NCBI RefSeq assembly: GCF_003950295.1
Contig: NZ_RHNP01000006.1
Location: 17,035 to 81,034 of the forward strand
Direction: 5' to 3'
Source of the DNA: Loigolactobacillus iwatensis
GTDB taxonomy: Bacteria; Bacillota; Bacilli; Lactobacillales; Lactobacillaceae
Length of the DNA: 64,000 nucleotides
The notes below the pieces were generated by a model, which saw only the letters and a list, made by a program, of their open reading frames with translations, ran no database searches and was not told the DNA's origin. Every line of letters begins with the position of its first letter. Position 1 is the stretch's first letter. Shown one piece after another: positions 27,769 to 34,843 of the stretch. The translations under genes were made by a program, and so were the position numbers.

Positions 27769-28374
27769 TTGACCCAACGAGGAACGTTTGCGTTGACGCA
27801 TAAACGAATATTGGCAACTATTAGCGAATTGGCGATTAATAAGCCACTAGGATCAATTACAGTAACCGAAGTGACACAAGCGCTGGCAATTAACCGGGGC
27901 ACTTTCTATTTACATTTTTTAGATATGCCAGATGCGATCGAGGCTTTGGAAGATGAATTGATTCAGGCGTTGACCAGTGTATTACGATCGTTACCAACAA
28001 ATTGGCTTGCAATTTTTAGTTACGAACAGGAGATGAGTCTATACCGCAAAATTACAACTGAAATTAGGCGCCACTTTGCAACCTATCAAGTTTTACTAAA
28101 TCAAAATGGTGATTACTACTTTATTCCAAAATTACGGCAGCAGATGAAACAATACGTTGCACCAACGCTGGTGGCGAAAAACGAAGTAGTCACTAATGTA
28201 CCAAGTCCATTTTTACGAGAAATTATTATTAGTGGCCTTTTTGATATTTTGATTTTTTGGGTGAGGCAGGAACCGACCTTACAGAAAGAGCAAGTCGCGC
28301 TAATTCTTTACCAGTCACGACACCAAGCACCAGCACAGTTGGTTTTGAAAAGTATGAACGCTAAAGAAAATTAA
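27769..28374 (+). CDS. TetR-family regulator
   Basis: A 201-residue regulator with the TetR helix-turn-helix (about residues 10-55; SITVTEVTQALAINRGTFYL then HFLDMPDAIEAL). The C-terminal domain has the helical pattern of TetR_C-type proteins of Firmicutes. It starts at TTG with AAGGTGATG upstream. Divergent from the SDR-like pair, with two inverted repeats between them, so it likely controls those genes. It is followed by the MerR-boxed promoter of the 28603 gene. Confidence 0.83.
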   Translation: MTQRGTFALTHKRILATISELAINKPLGSITVTEVTQALAINRGTFYLHFLDMPDAIEALEDELIQALTSVLRSLPTNWLAIFSYEQEMSLYRKITTEIRRHFATYQVLLNQNGDYYFIPKLRQQMKQYVAPTLVAKNEVVTNVPSPFLREIIISGLFDILIFWVRQEPTLQKEQVALILYQSRHQAPAQLVLKSMNAKEN

Positions 28375-28387
28375 TTTACTTTTATGG

Positions 28388-28422
28388 TTGACTTAAAGTG
28401 CACTTTAAGGTGTAAGTTACCT
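28388..28422 (+). promoter_or_regulatory. MerR-type promoter and operator upstream of the 28603 operon
   Basis: The perfect 18-base palindrome CTTAAAGTGCACTTTAAG (28392-28409) directly follows and overlaps a TTGACT -35 box (28388-28393). The long spacing to a possible TAAGTT -10 box is the MerR-family promoter geometry. The same half-site occurs at 31039-31057 upstream of the MerR gene. The leader to the gene is about 180 nt and can fold (CGCCAC 28463-28468 with GTGGCG 28507-28512). Confidence 0.7.
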
Positions 28423-28602
28423 TATGGAAGTTACGTAAGAAGTGTTGCAAAAGACAATTAGGCGCCACTTTGTGTTTGCGGCTTAAGGTAATGATTTACC
28501 GATAATGTGGCGACCCAGATGACAGCGACTTTTGATGTAATTTTGTTGTAGCTATTTGCATAAGCTAATTGAAGGACATCTTTTAGGAAAGGAAGTCAGG
28601 TA

Positions 28603-29238
28603 ATGCAGAAGATTTTAATTTTAGGCGCCCACGGGCAGATTGCCCAATTAGTTCGGCAGCGACTGTTGGCGGAAACTGACGCGCAGTTAACGCTTTACTT
28701 GCGTAATGCCAAACGGATGCAGGGACTTGATTCAAAACGAGAAACGTTAATCGAAGGGGACGTTAATGATACTGCAAAGCTAACACAGGCAATGGCCAAC
28801 CAAGATATCATTTACGCCAATTTAGGTGGTCAGTTTGAACCAATGGCAAAAAGTATTGTGGCAGCAATGACTAAAACGGGCGTTAAACGCCTAATTTATG
28901 TGACTGGTTTAGGCTTGTACCATGAGGTTCCCGGTGAATTTGGTCAGTGGGTTGAAGATTCAATTGGCGCACCAATAATGGATGATACGCGCCGAGCGGC
29001 CGCAATCATTGAGCAATCTTCCTTGAACTACACCTTAATTCGGGCCGCTTACATGTCCAATGATGATGTGATTAATTATGAATTAACCGAAAAAGGCGTA
29101 CCCTTTAAAGGAACGATTATTTCGCGAAAGAGTATTGCCGACTTAATTGTTAAAATTGTGGAGCAACCAGAAAAACATAGTTACAGCAGTCTAGGCATTG
29201 ATCAACCAGGAACTGATGGTGATCGACCAATGTACTAG
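28603..29238 (+). CDS. NAD(P)H-binding NmrA-like oxidoreductase
   Basis: A 211-residue Rossmann protein (MQKILILGAHGQIAQLVRQR, nucleotide loop GAHGQIA at residues 8-14) of the NmrA/YwnB group, with the ending DQPGTDGDRPMY-type tail. Proteins of this group act as NADPH-dependent reductases or redox sensors. GGAAAGGAAG precedes ATG. It is the first gene downstream of the MerR-type promoter and likely part of a redox-stress group with the SDR, cupin and CMD genes that follow. Confidence 0.82.
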   Translation: MQKILILGAHGQIAQLVRQRLLAETDAQLTLYLRNAKRMQGLDSKRETLIEGDVNDTAKLTQAMANQDIIYANLGGQFEPMAKSIVAAMTKTGVKRLIYVTGLGLYHEVPGEFGQWVEDSIGAPIMDDTRRAAAIIEQSSLNYTLIRAAYMSNDDVINYELTEKGVPFKGTIISRKSIADLIVKIVEQPEKHSYSSLGIDQPGTDGDRPMY

Positions 29239-29272
29239 CGCAACTTAGCAATCAGATTAAACGATTAAGGCG

Positions 29273-29294
29273 TTCATTCAAATTATTGAATGAA
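29273..29294. promoter_or_regulatory. Perfect inverted repeat upstream of the SDR gene
   Basis: TTCATTCAA, ATTA, TTGAATGAA: nine-base perfect arms. It sits between the 28603 and 29434 genes. There is no T-run after it, so an operator or mRNA hairpin is likelier than a terminator. Confidence 0.4.
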
Positions 29295-29433
29295 GGTAAT
29301 GATAAATGGGGCAGCGCATTTAAAATGGATAAAAATTTTCATAAAGGCAGTCAGGCGCAGGCCATGCCAATGTTGTTGCACAAACTGAGATAAAGCAAAG
29401 TTGAAATCGGAAAACATGCAAAGGAGTTTTTAA

Positions 29434-30177
29434 ATGACAGTTAAAAATAAGGTAGTTGTGATCACCGGGGCCTCGTCAGGAATTGGTGAAGTCACCGCAA
29501 AATTATTGGCCCAAAATGGTGCCAAGGTCGTGCTAGGATCACGGCGGGAAAATCGGCTGCAGGAGATTGTTAAAACTATCCAGGCAGCTGGTGGCCAAGC
29601 AACTTACAGTGTGACGGATGTGACTAAACCAGAACAAGTCCAAGCTTTAGTCGATTTGGCTAAAACTGAATTTGGAGGCATTGATGTTATTTTCAATAAT
29701 GCCGGTATCATGCCGACTTCACCCATTAGTGCGCTGCATACCAAAGAATGGAACGACATGATTGATATTAATTTGAAGGGCGTTTTAAATGGAGTTGCGG
29801 CCGTCATGCCAGATTTCACCAAACAAAAATCGGGGCAAATCATCACGACTTCTTCAGTTGCGGGAATTAAAAGTTTTCCTGGGGCTGGTGTTTATGGCGC
29901 AACCAAGTTTGCCGTCCGTAATCTAATGGAAGTAATTCGAACTGAAAGTGCTAGTGAGGGAACCAATATTCGAACGGTGAGCCTTTATCCCGCAGCAATT
30001 AACACGGAATTGTTGCATACCATTACTGACAAGACTGCCAAGAAAGACATGGACCAATTCTATCAGGCGGTGGGGATTGATCCGATTGCGATTGCCCGTG
30101 TGGTTAACTTTGCAATTGATCAACCAGAGGAAGTTAATGTAAACGAATTTACAATTTACCCAACGAAACAGGCGTAG
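29434..30177 (+). CDS. Classical short-chain dehydrogenase/reductase
   Basis: A 247-residue SDR with all hallmarks: TGASSGIG (residues 11-18), NNAG (88-91), catalytic Ser near 140-141, Tyr154 and Lys158 (VYGATKFA). The Arg pair after beta2 (GSRREN) suggests NADP preference. It resembles YdfG-type serine/3-hydroxy acid dehydrogenases, but the substrate is unknown. AAAGGAG precedes ATG. Same direction as the NmrA-like gene and the cupin/CMD pair, probably one regulon under the MerR protein at 31090. Confidence 0.9.
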   Translation: MTVKNKVVVITGASSGIGEVTAKLLAQNGAKVVLGSRRENRLQEIVKTIQAAGGQATYSVTDVTKPEQVQALVDLAKTEFGGIDVIFNNAGIMPTSPISALHTKEWNDMIDINLKGVLNGVAAVMPDFTKQKSGQIITTSSVAGIKSFPGAGVYGATKFAVRNLMEVIRTESASEGTNIRTVSLYPAAINTELLHTITDKTAKKDMDQFYQAVGIDPIAIARVVNFAIDQPEEVNVNEFTIYPTKQA

Positions 30178-30251
30178 AGTGTTAAAACGGTATTTGTATT
30201 CTGGATGTTTAAACATATTTATAGTTAAGATAAGCTAAAAGGAGTTTAGTT

Positions 30252-30671
30252 ATGACAAAAAATGAAGCAGTTAAAAATGGTGTAATTTTTCCAGTTGGTG
30301 CCAAAAATGAGGCTTTCCAAAAATATTTTATTGGCCAAAGCTATTTGCAAGGTCTAGTTAATGATCCAGCAGTTAACGTCAATGTTGGCAATGTTACTTT
30401 TGAACCTGGGTGTCGTAATAATTGGCATATTCATCACGATGGTTTCCAACTCTTGTTAGTCACTGGCGGCGAAGGCTGGTATCAAGAAGCTGGTAAGCGG
30501 GCCCGGCACTTGGTTCCTGGCGACGTTGTGGTCACTCACGATGGGGTTGAACATTGGCATGGTGCAACGAAGGATAGTTGGTTTGAACACATTGCGATTA
30601 CGGCGGGAACGCCAGAGTGGTTGGAACCAGTTTCTGATGCAGAATATAATCAATTGGAGGTTGAAAAATAA
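30252..30671 (+). CDS. Cupin-domain protein
   Basis: A 139-residue cupin with metal-binding motif 1 as NNWHIHHDGFQ and motif 2 as VPGDVVVTHDGVEHWHGA. The usual Glu of motif 1 is Gln here. This subtype is commonly encoded next to carboxymuconolactone-decarboxylase-like proteins, as it is here: its stop and the next start overlap as TAATG. It probably acts with that partner in redox or quinone metabolism, but the reaction is not known. AAAAGGAG precedes ATG. Confidence 0.87.
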   Translation: MTKNEAVKNGVIFPVGAKNEAFQKYFIGQSYLQGLVNDPAVNVNVGNVTFEPGCRNNWHIHHDGFQLLLVTGGEGWYQEAGKRARHLVPGDVVVTHDGVEHWHGATKDSWFEHIAITAGTPEWLEPVSDAEYNQLEVEK

Positions 30672-30991
30672 TGGCAGAAAAACAAACAGCAGGACGTGAT
30701 AATTTAGGTGACTTTGCCCCACAATTTGCCGCTTTAAATGATGATGTTTTATTCGGTGAAGTTTGGAGTAAAGAAGATGCTTTATCGCTCCACGATCGTT
30801 CAATGATCACCATTGCTAGTCTTATTTCGGCTGGTGCTACCGAGCAATTAGAGGCCCATTTACGAATTGGCAAAAAGAACGGCATTACTAAAGAAGAAAT
30901 TGTTGCCGAAATCACGCATTTGGCCTTTTACGCTGGTTGGCCCAAGGCTTGGTCAGCGTTTAACCGCGCTAAAGAAATTTGGACTGATTAA
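30671..30991 (+). CDS. Carboxymuconolactone decarboxylase-like protein (no CxxC)
   Basis: A 106-residue all-helical CMD/AhpD-fold protein: residues 14-70 carry FAALNDDVLFGEVWSKEDAL and RSMITIASLISAGATEQLEA, then HLRIGKKNGITKEEIVAEI. It contains no cysteine, so the peroxidase-type CxxC of AhpD is absent. It overlaps the cupin gene by one base (TAATG), so the two are translated together. The partner and context suggest a role in handling reactive quinones or aldehydes. Confidence 0.87.
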   Translation: MAEKQTAGRDNLGDFAPQFAALNDDVLFGEVWSKEDALSLHDRSMITIASLISAGATEQLEAHLRIGKKNGITKEEIVAEITHLAFYAGWPKAWSAFNRAKEIWTD

Positions 30992-31038
30992 TACGTTGCC
31001 CGAATAAGCGTAACTTTCTATTTTACAAGTAATGTTAT

Positions 31039-31057
31039 ACTTAAAGTAACTTTAAGT
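31039..31057 (+). promoter_or_regulatory. MerR-box upstream of the merR gene
   Basis: ACTTAAAGT, A, ACTTTAAGT: perfect nine-base arms. The half-site is identical to that at 28391-28399. It implies that the MerR protein regulates both its own gene and the 28603 operon. Confidence 0.72.
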
Positions 31058-31089
31058 TGGTCGGACAATTTTGCTAGGAGGTAATTTCA

Positions 31090-31533
31090 ATGGCAGATAA
31101 TTCAGCAACGCAAGAGCAGCATTACCGAATTGGTGATTTTGCGCAATTGAGTGGGCTTTCCAGTCCAACTTTGCGCTTTTACGAAAAAGAAGGACTCATT
31201 CAGCCCCAGCGAACTGCTAACGGGTTACGTTACTATACGAAATTGGATTTAAGTTGGATCAAATTTTTGCGCCATCTGTTGGGCACCGGGATGACAATTG
31301 GTGAACTAAAACAGTACGTTGCTTGGCGTAAGGCCGGCGATCAGACGATTCCCCAGCGTTTAGAGTTACTCCAAAACGTTCAGCAGCGTTTTTTGAAGCG
31401 TTACGCTGAAATCCGGCACAACTTACAAATCCTCGATGATAAAGTTAATTGGTATGAACATAAATTGGCTGGCTCAATTAATGAACAAGAATCATTTGCG
31501 AATTATTTAGAAACGCTGGGTCACGCTGAATAA
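31090..31533 (+). CDS. MerR-family regulator
   Basis: A 147-residue regulator with an N-terminal winged helix (YRIGDFAQLSGLSSPTLRFY then EKEGLI), a dimerisation coiled coil, and a short C-terminus without cysteines (none in the protein), unlike metal-sensing members. It fits the AdhR/YraB-like group that answers aldehydes or other electrophiles, usually through a palindrome of the CTTAAAGT type as found upstream. CTAGGAGG precedes ATG. A strong terminator follows. Confidence 0.88.
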   Translation: MADNSATQEQHYRIGDFAQLSGLSSPTLRFYEKEGLIQPQRTANGLRYYTKLDLSWIKFLRHLLGTGMTIGELKQYVAWRKAGDQTIPQRLELLQNVQQRFLKRYAEIRHNLQILDDKVNWYEHKLAGSINEQESFANYLETLGHAE

Positions 31534-31542
31534 GATAATGGA

Positions 31543-31594
31543 AGAAGAGTTCTGCTGTTAATTGGTGAAAATCGATTAACAGCAGAACTCTTTT
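31543..31594 (+). terminator. Terminator after merR
   Basis: AAGAGTTCTGCTGTTAAT pairs with ATTAACAGCAGAACTCTT and is followed by TTGTTT. Confidence 0.9.
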
Positions 31595-31631
31595 GTTTAT
31601 GCTGAAATGAAGCAAGATCAAACGTACGTCT

Positions 31632-31699
31632 GGGAGTGGGACCAATGTCGGTTTGGTAATGATCGGAAATAGTAGGCGGCTAGGGCTTTTGTCCCAGCC
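31632..31699. repeat. Family-B palindromic element, shortened
   Basis: GGGAGTGGGACCAATGTCGG on the left and GGGCTTTTGTCCCAGCCGC on the right; the GTACGTTCTAGAGTAATG core is deleted. It lies between merR and the 31865 gene. Confidence 0.7.
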
Positions 31700-31864
31700 G
31701 CTTTTAAATTAAAAATAGCGAGGCAAAATACTACTCTAAATTTGGCCGTTTGTCGTATAATAAAACCGATTTCTTTTAACTACTAAAAAGTAGCGTTAAC
31801 TGGTACTACGGAGTTGGTGAAGTAGAATCCTGGCGCCTTTTAAACACGCTAAGGAGGTCTTATC

Positions 31865-32212
31865 ATGTTAGATGTCATCGATTCAATTAATCGGCTAAGT
31901 TGGACGGTGGAGCACCACTACACTCATATTGAGGCACAACACCCCTTTATGCGGGCGTTTGCGGTTCAATTTGAACTTGCTTACACTGATTTTCGGGTGA
32001 TTCAAATGGCGCTGCAGCTTGTTGGCGATCAGCATTCGTTATTGGTGGCTTTTACAGCGGTTTATGATCAAGTTTATAAGTTTGATTACGAATTTGCGGC
32101 GAATGGTCCTGAGGCGTTCAAGGAGAAATATGCTGGGCAATTATCCGTTTATCAGACGGCGAAGGATGAGTTGTTGGGTAGGTTGGAACAAATTAAGCAA
32201 CTGCAAAGTTAA
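31865..32212 (+). CDS. Small helical protein of unknown function
   Basis: A 115-residue, apparently all-helical soluble protein rich in aromatic residues. I do not recognise the family. AAGGAGG lies nine bases before ATG, a strong site. It is followed 78 bases later by the isochorismatase-like gene in the same direction. Confidence 0.6.
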   Translation: MLDVIDSINRLSWTVEHHYTHIEAQHPFMRAFAVQFELAYTDFRVIQMALQLVGDQHSLLVAFTAVYDQVYKFDYEFAANGPEAFKEKYAGQLSVYQTAKDELLGRLEQIKQLQS

Positions 32213-32290
32213 GTTGTGTTTTGGAAATACGCGCACTAGTATTTTCTTAACTAATTTAATGTAAGTGTATTTAAAAAGGAGTTATCAATC

Positions 32291-32911
32291 ATGACTAGCG
32301 AACAGAGAAGGGATCCACTAGCAGATGAACTATTGACACCAGAAAATGCCGCCTTTTTATTAATTGATTATCAACCCACGCAAATTAATTCAATCAATTC
32401 GATGCAACGTGCGCAATTGATTGAGAACATTATTAGTACCGTAAAAATTATTCAAGCGTACAAAATTCCCGTTATTTTATCGACAGTCAATGTGCAAACG
32501 GGGCGAAATCAGGATACAATTCCCCGGATTAAAGACCTATTACCCGGTGTGAAATCTTATGATCGGACAACAATTAACGCGTGGGAGGATCAAGAGCTTA
32601 ACGCCGCGGTTAAAGCAACTGGCCGAAAAAAATTAATTATTGCGGCGCTTTGGACGGAGGCCTGCCTCACTTTTCCAACGTTAGATGCCTTACGCGAAGG
32701 TTACGCCGTTTTTCCGGTAGTTGATTCAGTTGGTGGAACGTCACTTGTTGCCCATGAAGCAGCGTTACGCCGAATTGAAAATGCTGGCGCCCAGCCAACT
32801 AGTAATGCTCAACTGGCCTGTGAATTACAGCGCGATTGGAATCGGACGGCGACCACACCTCAGTTTGTGCAAGATCTGTTGGATGCAGGCATCTTTCTGA
32901 AACTAGCCTAA
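32291..32911 (+). CDS. Isochorismatase-family cysteine hydrolase
   Basis: A 206-residue alpha/beta hydrolase of the YcaC-like branch. Asp26 (LLIDYQP) and Cys125 (LWTEACLTF) are in the catalytic positions; the third member, usually Lys, falls in the RTTINAW region near residue 92-98 where an Arg is seen. Family members hydrolyse amides or act on unknown small substrates. AAAAGGAG precedes ATG. It is followed directly by a chimeric repeat element. Confidence 0.87.
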   Translation: MTSEQRRDPLADELLTPENAAFLLIDYQPTQINSINSMQRAQLIENIISTVKIIQAYKIPVILSTVNVQTGRNQDTIPRIKDLLPGVKSYDRTTINAWEDQELNAAVKATGRKKLIIAALWTEACLTFPTLDALREGYAVFPVVDSVGGTSLVAHEAALRRIENAGAQPTSNAQLACELQRDWNRTATTPQFVQDLLDAGIFLKLA

Positions 32912-32920
32912 GCTGTGTTT

Positions 32921-33068
32921 GGGAGTGAGACAAAAGTTGGTTTTGAGTTTACTGCGTTAACCTAGGCTAATCCAATAACCACACTATGGTTGTTGGAAGG
33001 CACGTGAATCGAGACCTTTGGCGTACGTTCTAAAGCAATGCTCGTAACCTGAACGCTTTTCCAAACAC
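32921..33068. repeat. Chimeric family-B/family-A element
   Basis: The left end is family B (GGGAGTGAGACAAAAGTTGG), then comes a CCAATAACCACACTATGG/TTGTTGG hairpin, then the family-B core (GGCGTACGTTCTAAAGCAAT), and the right end is family A (CTGAACGCTTTTCCAAACAC). It starts ten bases after the isochorismatase-like gene. Confidence 0.65.
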
Positions 33069-33090
33069 CCCCTAATATGTTATGTTGATT

Positions 33091-33127
33091 AAAAGCCTGA
33101 TTATCAAAGTAAATAAGCAGGCTTTTT
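33091..33127 (+). terminator. Terminator-like hairpin before the 33164 gene
   Basis: AAAAGCCTG pairs with CAGGCTTTT around 18 bases, followed by T. It could end the isochorismatase transcript or act in the leader of the next gene. Confidence 0.6.
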
Positions 33128-33163
33128 GGCTGTACGCAGCCGATTAACAATGGAGGTGGCAAA

Positions 33164-33493
33164 ATGTATGATCTTATTCCCATGAACATGGCCGAGGTTG
33201 CGGAAAAGTTGCAGTGGTACCAAGGCGCAGGTGAGTCTAAAAGTGAAAGCTCAGTTATTCAGGATAGTGTTTTGGCAATTAGTCAATTCCATTTAGATGA
33301 AGCGCTGGAGGGCCCCTATTGGACGGCGAAGTGGCAAGTGGCCAATTATGAAATTGCAGTTTTATCCTCTGACGAAGTTATCTGCGTGATTAAAACGCCA
33401 AGTGATACTTTTGAAGCCAATTTCCGCGATAACGCAAATAAGTTAATTGATTATTTACGACAACAGGTAACGGAGTTGGTTAAGAATCACTAA
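33164..33493 (+). CDS. Small acidic protein of unknown function
   Basis: A 109-residue acidic soluble protein without recognised domains (ends LIDYLRQQVTELVKNH, an amphipathic helix). AATGGAGGTGG precedes ATG, so translation is likely. It lies 49 bases upstream of the CsoR-like gene in the same direction, so the two may be co-transcribed. Confidence 0.55.
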   Translation: MYDLIPMNMAEVAEKLQWYQGAGESKSESSVIQDSVLAISQFHLDEALEGPYWTAKWQVANYEIAVLSSDEVICVIKTPSDTFEANFRDNANKLIDYLRQQVTELVKNH

Positions 33494-33542
33494 ACGAATT
33501 GATTAAGTTAAACTACTAAAAGTTTAAGGGGGAACGTCCAGA

Positions 33543-33779
33543 ATGAGTGATCCAAAAATTCTTAATCGACTTAAGCGAGCAGAGGGTCAATTACGTGGTA
33601 TTCAAAAAATGGTTGAACAACAGCGTGATTGCGGTGATATTATGACGCAATTAGCTGCCGTAGAATCAAGCGTGAAACGAATTATGAATTTAGTGGTCAC
33701 GGAAAATTTAACCGAAAAAATAGCCGACAAAGATGACGCCGCGCTTCAAGAGGCAATTAAATTAATTTCGAAATTATAG
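33543..33779 (+). CDS. CsoR/FrmR-family regulator lacking the usual second ligands
   Basis: A 78-residue helical protein of the CsoR/RcnR/FrmR family (DUF156): LNRLKRAEGQLRGIQKMVEQ, then DCGDIMTQLAAVESSVKRIM. Cys30 matches the conserved first ligand or reactive cysteine. The residues expected to be His and Cys 25 and 29 positions later are Asn55 and Lys59. Canonical copper sensing is therefore unlikely, and formaldehyde, persulfide or another electrophile sensing through Cys30 alone is an open possibility. AAGGGGGAA precedes ATG. No obvious efflux pump is adjacent. Confidence 0.85.
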   Translation: MSDPKILNRLKRAEGQLRGIQKMVEQQRDCGDIMTQLAAVESSVKRIMNLVVTENLTEKIADKDDAALQEAIKLISKL

Positions 33780-33783
33780 CGAG

Positions 33784-33822
33784 CGTGTTTGAAAAAGTAG
33801 CTTCCGTGCTTTTCCAAACACG
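33784..33822. repeat. Minimal family-A palindrome
   Basis: CGTGTTTGAAAAAG (33784-33797) pairs with CTTTTCCAAACACG (ending 33822) around a short loop. It is the smallest copy, directly after the CsoR-like gene. The flank 33823-33870 carries the companion module ending GTATTTTTCAAAT also found after the copies at 42.7 and 63.4 kb. Confidence 0.7.
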
Positions 33823-34043
33823 TTTACATTAGAGTAGCCAAAAAATACGAATAAAAGTATTTTTCAAATCTAACTGGATTAAAGCTAGGACTGAAACCTT
33901 ATTTTATAAGTATTCCGTAACTAAATCGGCCTAGATATGCTCAGAGCTTAAATATTTTTGAGCCTACTTTAGAAAACGATTCCATTCAAGCAGTCGGTTA
34001 TGCTATGCTGATAGTACAAACCAAGATGGAATGGAGTAAGTTA

Positions 34044-34670
34044 ATGAAAAACTTTATTTTCGACGTAGATGGGACTTTGATTGATACCATTGATATGTAT
34101 ATTCCGGCCTTAAAGGCAACGCTGGCGGATTATGGCTACCAGCGTGACTATGCTGCCTTAACTAATTATTTTGGAATGAACGGTTGGGAAGCATTGCCGC
34201 TTATTGGCGTTAGCGAGCAGGACCGGCAGCCAATTTACGATCAGTGGGCGAAATTATCGGCCGAAAATACTGCCAAAATCAAATTATATCCAGAAGTGGA
34301 GCAAGTTTTGGCCAAATTGGCGGCAACGCCTGGCATTAAATTAGTGATTGCAACCTCGAAATCAAAAGAGGAATTAAGCAGTCATTTAGGTGGCAAATTT
34401 GCAATTTTAAAGTATTTTGATGCGGCCGTAACCTGTGAGGAAACCACCCGCCATAAACCCTATCCTGATCCGATTGAAAAAGGAATGGCAAAGATTGCTG
34501 CCAAGCCCGCGGAATCAATTTATATTGGCGATAGTGAATATGATGTTCAGGCTGCCCAGGCCGCAAAGGCTAAAAGTGGCGCGGCACTGTGGGGAGCTAC
34601 ACAACCAGAGCGTTTAGCAGCGGCGGAATATCAACTAAAACAACCTAGCGATTTATTGAAATTAATTTAG
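34044..34670 (+). CDS. HAD-superfamily phosphatase
   Basis: A 208-residue HAD hydrolase of the phosphoglycolate-phosphatase-like class: motif I FDVDGT with Asp7 and Asp9, a helical cap (residues 15-75), motif II Thr in IATSK, motif III Lys in RHKPYPDP, motif IV GDSEYD. It would dephosphorylate a small sugar phosphate or similar. ATG 34044 was chosen because ATGGAGT lies upstream and motif I normally sits at the N-terminus; earlier in-frame starts add 13 residues. A weak hairpin ending GCCTTTTT lies at about 34680-34722. Confidence 0.9.
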   Translation: MKNFIFDVDGTLIDTIDMYIPALKATLADYGYQRDYAALTNYFGMNGWEALPLIGVSEQDRQPIYDQWAKLSAENTAKIKLYPEVEQVLAKLAATPGIKLVIATSKSKEELSSHLGGKFAILKYFDAAVTCEETTRHKPYPDPIEKGMAKIAAKPAESIYIGDSEYDVQAAQAAKAKSGAALWGATQPERLAAAEYQLKQPSDLLKLI

Positions 34671-34776
34671 TGATTAGATTCAGGCGTAAGGCAAGATTTA
34701 ATTTTAGCCGATGCCTTTTTGTAATTGGGTCATGTTGTTTGCTTGAAATTTGATCGCAGTTATGCTGAGTAATTTT

Positions 34777-34826
34777 AAAAAGCGATGTTATGCCAAAATT
34801 TATTTTTGACATAACATCGCTTTTTA
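34777..34826. terminator. Bidirectional terminator, HAD / alcohol dehydrogenase
   Basis: AAAAAGCGATGTTATG pairs with CATAACATCGCTTTTT around 17 bases, with A- and T-runs for both directions. Confidence 0.92.
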
Positions 34827-34843
34827 AATCATTAACATTGAAC

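Noticed and set aside
29324..29392. 22-codon frame between the NmrA-like and SDR genes
   Set aside because: No ribosome site and no recognisable sequence; could be a remnant but not supportable.
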